Positions 53,355 through 62,324 are shown, numbered from the stretch's first letter. The stretch: DNA of 64,000 nt from Pseudomonadota bacterium (GCA_023387735.1 JAEWHP010000020.1:1-64000), one strand, 5' to 3'. The notes: generated from the sequence alone by a model not told the origin. Made by a program: numbers and translations.

Positions 53355-53958
53355 GCGGCTTGCCTTTGAGCCAATCCGCGCCGCGGGCGTACAGGGCCTC
53401 GACCTCGGGGCCCTTCAGGCCGGGCATGTCGCGCTTGACGGTGTAGCCGATGCGGGTCTGCAGGTAGGCGAGGTGCCGGTAGCCTGGCGGAAACTGCGCG
53501 AGCAGCGCCTTGTCGAGAATGGGCACAGCACCAGGCGTGACGGGATCCATCCGGTCCTTCTCATAGATCGGCTGGCGCAGCACGATGCCCCAGCGTCCGT
53601 CGCGTTTTTCGAGAAGGTCGTAGAATCGTCCGGTGCAGAGCACGTCGCACAGCACGCCCTCCACCTCGGCGCGCTGCGAGATCGTCATCTTGGTCTGCGC
53701 GATCGCACGGGGCCCTGCGAGATCGACCGAGATGCCGCCGAGGAAATGCAGAATGTTGACGCCCTTTGCCCAGGCCTGCTTGCTGATCTCGATGAACTCG
53801 TCGCCGGTGCCCTGCGTCCAGGTCGCCATCATGCGGCCGTCAGGGTGCCAGACGGTGCGGAAGCGCTCCCAGTCGCCGGCGTCGCGCCAGATCGCCCAGT
53901 TCTGCAGCAGCGCCCGGATCAGGCGATCGTCTTCAATCTCGCTGGCGCTTCCGGGCAT
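53347..53958 (-). CDS. SnoaL/NTF2-like polyketide-cyclase-family protein
   Basis: A 203-residue protein of the SnoaL/NTF2-like fold. The segments LLQNWAIWRDAGDWERFRTV, WHPDGRMMATWTQGTGDEF and LCTGRFYDLLEKRDGRW match ring-hydroxylating-dioxygenase-beta/SnoaL-like proteins. Its 3' end overlaps the MetE-like gene by eight bases in convergent orientation. Possible roles are a degradative isomerase or dehydratase; nothing is proven. Confidence 0.78.
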   Translation of the reverse strand: MPGSASEIEDDRLIRALLQNWAIWRDAGDWERFRTVWHPDGRMMATWTQGTGDEFIEISKQAWAKGVNILHFLGGISVDLAGPRAIAQTKMTISQRAEVEGVLCDVLCTGRFYDLLEKRDGRWGIVLRQPIYEKDRMDPVTPGAVPILDKALLAQFPPGYRHLAYLQTRIGYTVKRDMPGLKGPEVEALYARGADWLKGKPLS

Positions 53959-53988
53959 GCGGGGATTTCCTTCAGAAATTTTACGCCG

Positions 53989-54258
53989 TTACAGCAGCCT
54001 GGCGCGGACGAACAGCGCGCGCAGCGCGTCGGTCGCCTGCACGGTCAGCATCGCATTGCCGGCGGCGCCCTGCAGCGAGCTCACGGCATCGGCATGCAGC
54101 GAGCGAAACTCGATCCATTCGACCGAACTGAGATTGGTGATGAACCGGTAGGCCTCGCCGACCGTTCCGATCGATACCGTCCTGCCGTTCAGCTTGATCT
54201 TGAAAACCGCCCGCAGCGGGGTGTCGCAATCGGCAGCGGCGCTTGCGACCGCGGTCAT
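53989..54258 (-). CDS. Small protein overlapping the Tlde1-like gene (DUF982-like)
   Basis: An 89-residue protein without signal peptide, with one beta-sheet-rich N-terminal half (VFKIKLNGRTVSIGTVGEAY) and a helical C-terminus (ALRALFVRARLL). The pattern is like DUF982 proteins of rhizobia. Its ATG overlaps the stop of the preceding transpeptidase-like gene by four bases (ATGA), so the two are made together. The tight pairing suggests a partner or an antidote for the upstream protein, but this is inference. Confidence 0.6.
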   Translation of the reverse strand: MTAVASAAADCDTPLRAVFKIKLNGRTVSIGTVGEAYRFITNLSSVEWIEFRSLHADAVSSLQGAAGNAMLTVQATDALRALFVRARLL

Positions 54259-55277
54259 GACGGTGACGGTGAACGCCTCGACGCGGTGAGGCCTTCCTTG
54301 AGGCTCGGTACCACGACCAGGCGCTTGACCTCGCCGTTGTGATACGCGGCCAGGAACCTGTCATATTCCTTGATCGAGACGCAGCCGTTGGAATCGCCGT
54401 TGGGCCCGAGCAGATAGCTGTGCACGAGCAGGCCGTTCCGGCCATGCATTTCGTTTTCGCCGACCGGCGTCATGCGCAGCGCCGCGACACCATGAAACAG
54501 CTTCTCGCGCGGTTTCAGGTCGTAGATGTTCGGGGGCGTCGCCCCGACCATGCGACGGTCGACATAGGCAGGATTATCCATCAGGCTGCCAAGCCCCGAA
54601 TGGGCCTCGAGCTTGACGCCGTTGGGCATGTACACCGCGCGTGCGGAGATATCGTACACCGCGGTCTGACTGTCGTAGCCGAGCGCCGACAGATCCTTCT
54701 TCTCGCTGAACAGGCCGTCATTGGGTGTCAACGATGCCAGCGTGAACTTCATCGGCATCAGATTGCCAAGCTTGATATCGGCGAGCTTGTCAAACAGGGT
54801 ACGCTCGTCCGACGTCGCGGCGGGTTGCGGATCGATGTTCAGTGCGAGTCCGGCCGCGACCGGCCGCGACCGCGGCATTGGCACCGCCGGGGCCTCGGCC
54901 GATGACGCGGGCTGTTCGGCCTGGATGGGCTCGCTGGCCCGCGGTTGTCCACCGAGCTGGCCTTCGATGTGCCCGAACTCGGCGTCGAAATCGGTTCGCG
55001 CCGGGCGGCTGGCGGTGCGCCAGGGGTAGTTCATCACGCGCGAACTGCGTGCCGATCCCGAACCAAAGCGATCATCGAATGAAGTGGTGGGGATGGAAGC
55101 GGCCGAGACATTGGCCGATGCGGAAGTCTGCAGCCATTCGGTCGGGTCGTAATCGGCGATCCAGGCGGCGAAACCCAACGCAACGCCCAGCGCAGTGACG
55201 CTGCACGCCACCCTGCCGAACAATCGACTGCCCCGGCTCGAACCAAGCCCGGTTGCGCTGGTCGTCCTGCTATCCAT
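54255..55277 (-). CDS. Tlde1/DUF2778-type L,D-transpeptidase-like protein
   Basis: A 340-residue protein with an N-terminal membrane segment (GRVACSVTALGVALGFAAW, about residues 24-42), a long Pro/Ala-rich linker to about residue 165, and a C-terminal Tlde1 domain. The catalytic pair appears as His286 and Cys299 in HSYLLGPNGDSNGCVSIKEY. The Tlde1 family includes type VI secretion L,D-transpeptidase effectors, but proteins of this domain are also chromosomal in rhizobia. No type VI genes lie in the window. Start ATG 55277. Confidence 0.78.
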   Translation of the reverse strand: MDSRTTSATGLGSSRGSRLFGRVACSVTALGVALGFAAWIADYDPTEWLQTSASANVSAASIPTTSFDDRFGSGSARSSRVMNYPWRTASRPARTDFDAEFGHIEGQLGGQPRASEPIQAEQPASSAEAPAVPMPRSRPVAAGLALNIDPQPAATSDERTLFDKLADIKLGNLMPMKFTLASLTPNDGLFSEKKDLSALGYDSQTAVYDISARAVYMPNGVKLEAHSGLGSLMDNPAYVDRRMVGATPPNIYDLKPREKLFHGVAALRMTPVGENEMHGRNGLLVHSYLLGPNGDSNGCVSIKEYDRFLAAYHNGEVKRLVVVPSLKEGLTASRRSPSPS

Positions 55278-55457
55278 CCGTCCCCAACTCGGCGCTTCAG
55301 AATCACGCTGATTCCGCAGGGATTCACCGAATAAGCCCCAACATAATGCCAACCAAAGTAAGGCATAATCGAGACACCGGTTTTGGCCAACTGGCCAAAC
55401 CCGCTGAATCGACCCCGGATCATCGTAAACCGGCCAGCGCTTTCCGGGCAACAGGGA

Positions 55458-55883
55458 TCAGGGACGGAGGACCGGATTGGTATTCGGTGCGGGCGCCGCC
55501 TCCGCCTCGGAATCCTCCGGCAGCTTGTCGCCATGCACGTCAAGCGCCGGCCCGATCCAGATAGGGTCGGCCAGATGGTCCCGGCGCGGGTTGGTGGTGT
55601 TCGGGTGAACCAGCACGCTCAGCCCGCCGTGATTGAGCATCAGCCAAGGGACCAGTTCGGCAAAAACCTCGTTGGAAAAGGCCACCTGGTACATGGCCTG
55701 GTCGTGCGGACCGACCTTGACGTCGTGCCACCGTCCGAGCGTGACCGGGAAACGCTCGCCGATCCAGGTACGCAACTGCTCGGCGTCGGCCCGGGTGGAC
55801 GCCGGGTCGTAGTAGATATGGGCGTGATAGCTGGCGATCTCGCCGATCGATCGTGGACCGCCCGCCTCCGGCTCACCCGTCAT
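55458..55883 (-). CDS. DOPA 4,5-dioxygenase family protein
   Basis: A 141-residue protein of the DOPA 4,5-dioxygenase family (PF08883-like). Markers are YHAHIYYDPASTRADAEQL, VGPHDQAMYQVAFSNEV and MLNHGGLSVLVHPNT, with histidines in HAH and VHP that may bind a metal. The start ATG 55883 (MTGEPEAGG) is preferred. It may open a catechol ring but the real substrate is not known. It is separated by about 110 bases from the SRPBCC gene. Confidence 0.84.
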   Translation of the reverse strand: MTGEPEAGGPRSIGEIASYHAHIYYDPASTRADAEQLRTWIGERFPVTLGRWHDVKVGPHDQAMYQVAFSNEVFAELVPWLMLNHGGLSVLVHPNTTNPRRDHLADPIWIGPALDVHGDKLPEDSEAEAAPAPNTNPVLRP

Positions 55884-55995
55884 CGCGCCCGCTCCCTGCC
55901 GTCGTTGCCCCTGAGCCGGTCGCGATGATCGCTGCAACGGGCGTCGTGGTCAATCAGCCCGGGACTAGCGTCTCAGCCCAAGGCTAGTCCAGGTA

Positions 55996-56454
55996 TCAGG
56001 CGCCGCCGGCACTGGCGAAACGCTTCTCGACGTTGCGCTTGATGTTCCTAAGGCCAATCAAGGCTTCCTCGTCCATGCGCGCGACCTGCTCCGCGCTGGG
56101 CTCCGAGGGGCGGTCGGGATTGCGCAATGTCCGCGTATACCGGGTGGCAGACCCTACCGGTTCGAACGTATAGCGAACGACGATTTTGCCGATGAAGTCG
56201 GTATCGGCCTCGACGGTCCAGGCATTGGGCGGATCGCTCTCCGCAACCGTCCAGGCGAGACGCACCTCGCCGCGCTTGATGTGCCATTGCTCGCGAAAGT
56301 TTTCACCTTGCAGCAAGGGCCGGTCTTCGCCGTCGATGTGATGGGAGGCGGCAAGCCATTCCGGCCAGGAATTCGGGTTGCAGACGTAATCGTAGACCGC
56401 CGCGGGCGGCGCATCGATCATGATGTCGTGGCTTCTCTGAAACGACACCCCCAT
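55996..56454 (-). CDS. SRPBCC-family lipid/ligand-binding protein
   Basis: A 152-residue START/SRPBCC-fold protein. The N-terminal strand and helix are IMIDAPPAAVYDYVCNPNSW, and the C-terminal long helix RMDEEALIGLRNIKRNVEKRF closes the barrel. Such proteins bind hydrophobic small molecules or act as cyclases. It lies 32 bases after the CMD-family gene, in one operon with the SDR, VOC and CMD genes. Confidence 0.82.
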   Translation of the reverse strand: MGVSFQRSHDIMIDAPPAAVYDYVCNPNSWPEWLAASHHIDGEDRPLLQGENFREQWHIKRGEVRLAWTVAESDPPNAWTVEADTDFIGKIVVRYTFEPVGSATRYTRTLRNPDRPSEPSAEQVARMDEEALIGLRNIKRNVEKRFASAGGA

Positions 56455-56486
56455 GGATCATCCCTCTCTCAAACTCTTCGTGTGGT

Positions 56487-57047
56487 TCAGCCCGGCCGCC
56501 GCTTGCCGCCCTCGAACACAGTCATACCGGCGGCTGGATCGAGGTCAACATCGGTCGCTTCGGTCAGGCGCGCCATCGTCATATAGAAGCCGATGGCGAG
56601 AATGGATTCGACGATCTCCTGTTCGCTGAAATGCTGGCGCATCGCGGCAAACACCGGCTCGGCAACGCGCACATTGTCGATCACCTCGCGCCCGAACGCC
56701 AGCAGCGCCTGCTCGGCGGCGTTGAAGGCGGCGTCCTCATAACTTCCCTGTTCGATGCAATCGATCTGGCTTTGGGTGACGCCGACGCCGAGCGCGATCG
56801 GGACATGCTGGCGCCATTCGTAGACGCCCTTCTCCCGCTGCGCGACCTGGAGGATCAGCAATTCGCGATTGACGTGGCTGAGCTTCTGGCGATGCAGAAT
56901 CGAATTGGCGTAGCGCATCGCCGGAATGAAATTGGCCTCGGCATGCGCCATCATGCGAAAGATGTTCAGCTTGACCGGCATCCTGTCAAAGGAGGTACGC
57001 ATGTCTCCGCTTGTGGTCTCCGGGTCGATCAGGGGAAGTCTTGCCAT
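56487..57047 (-). CDS. Carboxymuconolactone-decarboxylase-family protein (AhpD-like)
   Basis: A 186-residue CMD-family protein. The family core is seen in LSHVNRELLILQVAQREKGVYEW and VIDNVRVAEPVFAAM. The CXXC pair of AhpD peroxidase relatives is absent, so a redox role is unlikely and a decarboxylase or isomerase role is more plausible. Start ATG 57047 (MARLPLIDPETT) has GGAGA upstream. It lies between the VOC and SRPBCC genes in the catabolic operon. Confidence 0.82.
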   Translation of the reverse strand: MARLPLIDPETTSGDMRTSFDRMPVKLNIFRMMAHAEANFIPAMRYANSILHRQKLSHVNRELLILQVAQREKGVYEWRQHVPIALGVGVTQSQIDCIEQGSYEDAAFNAAEQALLAFGREVIDNVRVAEPVFAAMRQHFSEQEIVESILAIGFYMTMARLTEATDVDLDPAAGMTVFEGGKRRPG

Positions 57048-57091
57048 CACCGTCTCCTTGCGTTTGCTGCTTATCTGTCGGGTCCCGAACG

Positions 57092-57625
57092 TCAGCGCCC
57101 GCCGACTTCGCGGATCGGATCGGAGCCGTCCCAGGAGGCGGCCACTTTGCGGATATGTTCGAAGAAACTTCCCTTGCTGCCGCTGATGTCCGAAATCTCC
57201 ACCACGGTGCCGGGATGGGCCTGCGTGTCGAAATAGGCGAAGCGGCCTTTCTCGCCGCCGATCTGGCCTTCGTGCCCCACTTTGTATCCGAGCGCGAGCG
57301 CGCGGTCGTAGAGGCCCTGATATTCCCTGGTCCAGTACGACATGTGCTGCAGCCCCTCGCGGCCGGAATCGAGAAACTCCTTGTACATCGAGGGCGCGTC
57401 GTTGCGCTGCTGGATCAGTTCGATCTGCAGGTCGCCGGAATTGGCGAGCGCCACGCTCATCTCCATGCCGGAACCCTGGCCGCGGTGGCGGAAGTAGTCG
57501 GTCTTGACGCGGTCGATGTAGTACCAGGGCCCGACGCCCATCACATTGACCCAGTGCTCCATCGCAGCGCGGATATCGCGCACCACATATCCGTTCTGGC
57601 AGACCGCACCAAAGATTCTGCTCAT
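57092..57625 (-). CDS. VOC-family protein (glyoxalase/dioxygenase-like)
   Basis: A 177-residue VOC-fold protein. The start is ATG 57625 (MSRIFGAVCQNGYVVRDIRA). Conserved features are AMEHWVNVMGVGPWYYID, the likely metal-ligand segments RHRGQGSGMEMSVAL and GLQHMSYWTREYQG, and the C-terminal AHPGTVVEISDIS. It follows the SDR gene by 30 bases in the same operon. Functions in this family include dioxygenases for aromatic or terpenoid degradation. Confidence 0.83.
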   Translation of the reverse strand: MSRIFGAVCQNGYVVRDIRAAMEHWVNVMGVGPWYYIDRVKTDYFRHRGQGSGMEMSVALANSGDLQIELIQQRNDAPSMYKEFLDSGREGLQHMSYWTREYQGLYDRALALGYKVGHEGQIGGEKGRFAYFDTQAHPGTVVEISDISGSKGSFFEHIRKVAASWDGSDPIREVGGR

Positions 57626-57655
57626 GACGCTCTCCCGTATATTTGATCCCGCGGT

Positions 57656-58453
57656 TCAGCCGATCGACCGGCCGCCGTCGATCACCAGTTCCGTGCCGGT
57701 GACATAACGGCTCTCGTCGCTTGCGAGCCACAGGATGCCGTTGGCGATGTCTTCAGGTGCGGCCTTGTATCCGAGCGGGACGGCGCGTTCGGTGAGCTTG
57801 TCCAGCGTCGGTCCTCGTTCTCGTCCGCCGTTCGAACCGTCCTCGACGGTGCCGATCAGCGTGTCCCAGATCGCGGTTTCGGTGATGCCGGGATGCAGCG
57901 AGTTGACGCGCACGCCGTCTTTGGCCGCCGCGCATTCCAGCGCGACCGATTTCGTGAACAGCCGCACGCCGCCCTTGGTCGCGCAATAGCCGGAGACATT
58001 GGGCGAAGCCTTGATGCCGGCGATCGAGGAAACATTGATGATGCTGCCGCCCCCGCCTGCCCGCATCAGCGGCAGTGAATGCTTCACGCCGAGGAAGACG
58101 CCGTCCAGATTGACGGCCACCTGCCGTCTCCAGTCGGCGAACGACATATCGACAACCGGGCCCGACAGGCCGATCCCGGCATTGTTGACGAGAACATCCA
58201 GCCTGCCAAAACGGGCCCGGGTCTGGGCCACGACCGACTGCCAGTCTTCCTCGCGCGTCACGTCGTGATGGTAGTACTCGCACTCGCATCCAGCGGCGCT
58301 CAATTCGCGCACAAGGCCCTCGCCCTTCTCGTCCTGCAGATCGGTTGCGATGATCTTTGCGCCCTCGCGCGCCAGCACCAGGACAGCGCTTCGGCCGATG
58401 CCGTTGGCGGCGCCGGTCACCAGAGCGACTTTTCCTTCGACACGCCGTGCCAT
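57656..58453 (-). CDS. Short-chain dehydrogenase/reductase (SDR)
   Basis: A 265-residue NAD(P)-dependent SDR. The cofactor motif is LVTGAANGIGRS (TGxxxGxG), the structural NNAG appears in LVNNAGIGLSG, and the catalytic S-Y-K triad is in VSSIAG and SGYCATKGG. It is the first gene of the SDR-VOC-CMD-SRPBCC operon and starts about 80 bases from a perfect LacI-type operator. The C-terminal YVTGTELVIDGGRS is normal for the family. Substrate unknown. Confidence 0.9.
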   Translation of the reverse strand: MARRVEGKVALVTGAANGIGRSAVLVLAREGAKIIATDLQDEKGEGLVRELSAAGCECEYYHHDVTREEDWQSVVAQTRARFGRLDVLVNNAGIGLSGPVVDMSFADWRRQVAVNLDGVFLGVKHSLPLMRAGGGGSIINVSSIAGIKASPNVSGYCATKGGVRLFTKSVALECAAAKDGVRVNSLHPGITETAIWDTLIGTVEDGSNGGRERGPTLDKLTERAVPLGYKAAPEDIANGILWLASDESRYVTGTELVIDGGRSIG

Positions 58454-58535
58454 GTCCCGGTCCGTTTCCCTGTCGCGCGGCCATTCGGCCGTCCTGTTAT
58501 CGGGGAGGCGGGCAACTAAGCCTGCAGCCTCTCTT

Positions 58536-58549
58536 TGGAAACGTTTCCA
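58536..58549. promoter_or_regulatory. Perfect LacI-type operator between divergent operons
   Basis: TGGAAACGTTTCCA is an exact 14-base palindrome of the LacI/GalR class, with the central CG. It lies 82 bases upstream of the SDR gene and 125 bases upstream of lacI, in the only gap between the two transcripts. A half-site CGTTTCCA repeats at 58607-58614. Autoregulation and control of the catabolic operon are both expected. Confidence 0.8.
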
Positions 58550-58673
58550 TACTTCGTTTCATGTTTATCTTCAACACAGATATTTATAGGGCTTCATATT
58601 GTATATCGTTTCCAGATCGCGCTAGCTTTCCACCAACTGCGCTTGAAGCGCTGATACTCGAGGGAGCCCCGCC

Positions 58674-59711
58674 ATGTCGTTGCGCCAGGCCCGGCCTGCA
58701 CGACCGACGATCCGCGACGTCGCCGCCCAGGCCGGCGCCTCGGTCAGCAGCGTCAGCCGGGTCCTCAACGGCGAGCCGCATACCAGCCCGGAACTGCACG
58801 CCCGGATCATGCGGGCGGTGAACCGCCTGCGCTTCGAGCCGCATTCGGCCGCGCAGGCGCTGCGTTCGCGCGCCAGCAAGACGATCGGCTGCATGGTCTC
58901 CGACCTCTCCAACCCGCTCTACAGCGAGATGATCAACGGCGCGGAGGAGGAATTCCAGCGCGCCGGCTACGTGCTGATGCTCGCCGCGACCCGGCACGAG
59001 GAAGACCGCGAGACGGCGTTCATATCGGCAGTGCGCCGGCGGCGCATGGACGGCTTGCTGCTTTTTGCGGGCGATAATGCCCACAAGGATTTCACCGGCG
59101 CGCTCGCCAATCTGGAACTGCCATGCGTCGCGATCGATCGCGAGGTGCCGGGAGTGCCGTCGGTGCGCGCCGATCATCGCGGCGGCGGTCTCGAGATCAC
59201 GCGCTACCTGATCGGGCTCGGTCATCGCCGGATCGCGCTGCTCACCGGACGCGCGGCGCTGCTGCCGAGTTCGGAACGGCTGGCCGGCTATCGCCGCGCC
59301 CATGCCGAAGCCGGGCTCGCGGTCGATCCCGACCTGATACGGCCGCAGAGCCAGGGCTCCAGCCTTGCGTTCAGCGACGTCTGCCAGTTGCTGCAGGGCC
59401 CCAACCGCCCGACTGCAATCATCACGCTGGGAACGCACATGCTTGCGGGCGTAATGGAAGCGCTCTCCAGCCACGGGCTTCGCTATCCCGACGACATGTC
59501 GCTGGTGTGCATCGGCGATACCGATCTGGCGCGGCATGCGACGCCTTCGATCTCCGCGCTCACCTGGGATCTCGACGAGATGGGCCGGGTCGCCGCCAGG
59601 ACCCTGCTCGACCGTATCAGTCAGGGTCAGAAGGCGCGCGATCTGCGGCCGGTCTATCTGCCGACACGATTCATCCTTCGGCACTCCGGCGCCAGGCCGC
59701 GCGCGCCCTGA
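58674..59711 (+). CDS. LacI-family transcriptional regulator
   Basis: A 345-residue regulator. The DNA-binding domain is at about residues 12-60: TIRDVAAQAGASVSSVSRVLNG and LHARIMRAVNRLRFEPHSAA. The periplasmic-binding-protein-like core has IGCMVSDLSNPLYSEMINGA and HRRIALLTGRAALLPSSERL. The likely target is the palindrome at 58536-58549. It is divergent from the SDR-CMD operon and lies upstream of a Bug-type binding-protein gene. Confidence 0.9.
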   Translation: MSLRQARPARPTIRDVAAQAGASVSSVSRVLNGEPHTSPELHARIMRAVNRLRFEPHSAAQALRSRASKTIGCMVSDLSNPLYSEMINGAEEEFQRAGYVLMLAATRHEEDRETAFISAVRRRRMDGLLLFAGDNAHKDFTGALANLELPCVAIDREVPGVPSVRADHRGGGLEITRYLIGLGHRRIALLTGRAALLPSSERLAGYRRAHAEAGLAVDPDLIRPQSQGSSLAFSDVCQLLQGPNRPTAIITLGTHMLAGVMEALSSHGLRYPDDMSLVCIGDTDLARHATPSISALTWDLDEMGRVAARTLLDRISQGQKARDLRPVYLPTRFILRHSGARPRAP

Positions 59712-59808
59712 CGCGCCTCGGCGCTACCGATCTCCGCGCCCGGCGAAAACGCTCAGCGACGAACGACCAAAACAAAAAAAGCAAACGGGAAACCCAGGGA
59801 GTAAGTAA

Positions 59809-60777
59809 ATGAAGATACGCGCATTGATGATTTCGGTGCTTGCGCTCGCGTCGATGGCATATCCTGCCCACGCCGAGGATGCGGCCGACTACCCGTCCAA
59901 GAAGATCAAGATGCTGTTGCCGTTCGGGGCCGGCGGCGGCGGCGACGTGCTCGGCCGGCTGCTTGCCGACCGGATGGGCAAACGTCTCGGCCAGACCATC
60001 TATGTCGAGAATCGCACCGGTGCAGCCGGAACCATCGGCGCGCAGCAGGCAGCGGCTTCTCCGCCTGACGGCTACACCATCACGATCGGCGGCATGACCA
60101 CCCACGTGCTGGCGCCCGCGGTCTATCCCAGCCTGCCCTATGATCCGATCAAGGATTTCACGACCATCGGGCGGATCGGAACCTCATCCATCCTCGTCGT
60201 AGCAACCAACGACTTTCCTGCCAACGATCTGCGCGGACTGGCCGAGCTATCGAAGAAGGGCGACCCGATCCAGTACGGCAGCTGGGGTGTCGGCTCGACC
60301 GGACATTTCTGCGGCGAAATCATTTCCCAGAAGGCGGGCGCCCGCCTACAGCACGTCCCGTTCAGCGGCGCCGCCAAACTCGCCAACGACCTGATGGGCG
60401 GCCATATCTCGGTGGGCCTGGTCGATATGGCGACCGGTACGCCGCTGGTAAAGGACGGCAAGCTAAAAGGCCTCGCCGTGTGCGGCGGCCGGTCTCCCAG
60501 CCTGCCCCAGGTCGCGAGCTACAAGGAGCAAGGCGTCGACTTCGAACGAAGCCTGTCGTGGGTAATGTACGCGCCCGCCGGCATCCCCGCCCCGATCGCG
60601 CAAAAAATTTCGGGCGCGTTGAAGGAGTCGCTGGCGGAAGCCGACATCGTCGAGAAGCTGGTCGCGCTCGGCATCACCGCGGAGTACATCGCCGGAGACC
60701 AGCAGCGCGACATCAACGCCCGCGACATCGAGGCATGGAAGAAGGTCGCCGCCGACGCGAAGATCGAGGTGAAATAG
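59809..60777 (+). CDS. Tripartite tricarboxylate transporter substrate-binding protein (Bug/TctC)
   Basis: A 322-residue periplasmic binding protein of the Bug family. Residues 1-23 are a signal peptide. Typical motifs are YPSKKIKMLLPFGAGGGGDV, YVENRTGAAGTIGAQQAAASP and SLPYDPIKDFTTIG. No tctA or tctB membrane genes adjoin it, so it is an orphan receptor that may use distant TctAB or act as a sensor. It follows lacI in the same direction after 97 bases. The ligand is presumably related to the SDR/CMD pathway. Confidence 0.87.
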   Translation: MKIRALMISVLALASMAYPAHAEDAADYPSKKIKMLLPFGAGGGGDVLGRLLADRMGKRLGQTIYVENRTGAAGTIGAQQAAASPPDGYTITIGGMTTHVLAPAVYPSLPYDPIKDFTTIGRIGTSSILVVATNDFPANDLRGLAELSKKGDPIQYGSWGVGSTGHFCGEIISQKAGARLQHVPFSGAAKLANDLMGGHISVGLVDMATGTPLVKDGKLKGLAVCGGRSPSLPQVASYKEQGVDFERSLSWVMYAPAGIPAPIAQKISGALKESLAEADIVEKLVALGITAEYIAGDQQRDINARDIEAWKKVAADAKIEVK

Positions 60778-60836
60778 TCCTGAACGCGTGACCCGAATGC
60801 GGTGTGGCGTTCCTACGCCGCGCCGCATCCGATGGC

Positions 60837-62051
60837 TCACTTGCCGAACAGCACCGGCAACTGGCGCGGGCCGCGTACCGTGCCTTCCGACCAGGTGACC
60901 CTGCCCGCGGGATCGAGCCTGAAGTCCGGAATCCGCTTCAGCCATTCCTCGATCGCGACCGTCATCTCCATGCGCGCGAGGTTGGAGCCGACGCAGCGAT
61001 GGATGCCGAGGCCAAACGCCGCGTGGCGATTCTCCTTGCGGTCGATCACCACCTTGTCGGCATCGGGGAACATGGCGGGATCGCGGTTCGCCGCCGGGAA
61101 CGACAGCAGCACCATGTTGCCGGGCTTGACCGGGCAGCCGCTGATCGTCGTCTCCTTCATCACCTCGCGCGCCATCGTCACCGGCGAATAGGCCCGCAGC
61201 AATTCTTCCACGGCGAGCGGCATCAGTTCCGGCTCCTTGACCAGACGCTCGCGGTCGGCGGGCGTTTTCGCCAGATGCCACAGCGAGGAGCCGATCGCGC
61301 TCCAGGTGGTGTCGATGCCGGCGATCAGCAGCAGCCGCAGCGAACCGAGCACATGCTCATCCTCCAGCGGCTGGCCATCCTTGTCCCGCGCGTTCATCAG
61401 CGTCGAGATCAGGTCGTCGGTCGGGTTCTGTCTGCGATGCTCGATATGGCCGGCGAAATAGCCGGTCATTTCCCGCACCGCCCCCATCAGCGCGTTGTCA
61501 TCCTTGATGCCGAGTTCGAGGATGCCGTGAATCCATTTGATGAAGAGATCGCCGTCCTTCTCGGGAATCCCGAGCATGTGGGCGATGGCGCGGACCGGGA
61601 CGTGCTTGGTGTAGCGCGCGGCGGCGTCGCATTTGCCGTCGGCGATGAACTCGTCGATCAGCTCGTTGCAGATGGCGCGCACCCGCGGCTCGAGCTTCTT
61701 CATCGCGTCCGGCGTGAACGGCGGCAGCAGCAATTGCTTGGCCGGCTTGTGCTCGGGCGGATCGGAAGTGATCGGCGGCGCCCGCGCCGTGATCTCGGGG
61801 CGAATGTCGCGCACGATGACGCGGCGCGACGAGAAATGATCGGTATCGTAGGCGATCTCCTTCACCGCCTGGTAGGTGGTCGGCATGTAGCAGCCGAGAA
61901 AGCGCTCGGTGTGAACGACGGGCGAAGCCGCGCGCAGTTTTTCCCAGATCGGAAACGGATTTTCTGTCCAGGTCGGATCGGTGTGATCGAAATCGTTGAC
62001 CCAGTCGGTGACCGGGGGATGTTCGGGCATGATGCTGGCGGAATCGGACAT
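60837..62051 (-). CDS. Cytochrome P450
   Basis: A 404-residue soluble bacterial P450 that hydroxylates an organic substrate with electrons from a ferredoxin. The I-helix oxygen-activating motif is AGIDTTWS (about residue 250), the ExxR motif is in EELLRAYSPV, and the heme loop is FGLGIHRCVGSNLAR with the Cys ligand. The start ATG 62051 is 63 bases downstream of the ferredoxin gene stop. No particular substrate is indicated. Confidence 0.92.
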   Translation of the reverse strand: MSDSASIMPEHPPVTDWVNDFDHTDPTWTENPFPIWEKLRAASPVVHTERFLGCYMPTTYQAVKEIAYDTDHFSSRRVIVRDIRPEITARAPPITSDPPEHKPAKQLLLPPFTPDAMKKLEPRVRAICNELIDEFIADGKCDAAARYTKHVPVRAIAHMLGIPEKDGDLFIKWIHGILELGIKDDNALMGAVREMTGYFAGHIEHRRQNPTDDLISTLMNARDKDGQPLEDEHVLGSLRLLLIAGIDTTWSAIGSSLWHLAKTPADRERLVKEPELMPLAVEELLRAYSPVTMAREVMKETTISGCPVKPGNMVLLSFPAANRDPAMFPDADKVVIDRKENRHAAFGLGIHRCVGSNLARMEMTVAIEEWLKRIPDFRLDPAGRVTWSEGTVRGPRQLPVLFGK

Positions 62052-62114
62052 CGGAGCAAATCCTCTGCTGGTTCGTTCAGATCCGGATGGAATGAAGTCG
62101 AGTTCGGGACCGGA

Positions 62115-62324
62115 CTATTCCTCGGTCACTTCGATCGCGATCTCGGGACAATTGGTCTGGGCGAGCCAGGCCTTGTCTTCCAGGCCCTCGGGCACGGAGC
62201 CGTCGCCGACTTCGTGCGCGTTGCCGAATTCATCGAGATCGAACAGTTCGGGCGCCAGTGATTTGCAGCGCGCGTGTCCCTGACATTTGTCCTGGTCGAC
62301 GCGGATTCTGAGCTTTCCAGCCAT
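62115..62324 (-). CDS. Ferredoxin (P450 redox partner, [3Fe-4S] type)
   Basis: A 69-residue small iron-sulphur protein. Cluster ligands follow the pattern KCQGHARC (C-x2-H-x2-C) and the C-terminal TNCPEIAI; one of the usual four cysteines is a histidine, as in many P450 partner ferredoxins with a [3Fe-4S] cluster. The ATG 62324 (MAGKLRIRV) gives the standard length; a frame from 62351 adds nine residues. It sits immediately upstream of the P450 gene and in the same direction. Confidence 0.9.
   Translation of the reverse strand: MAGKLRIRVDQDKCQGHARCKSLAPELFDLDEFGNAHEVGDGSVPEGLEDKAWLAQTNCPEIAIEVTEE

Noticed and set aside
53989..55277. Calling the Tlde1-like gene a type VI effector with immunity gene
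   Set aside because: No type VI structural genes or delivery domain are in the window, and the small partner lacks a signal peptide; kept only as a hypothesis.
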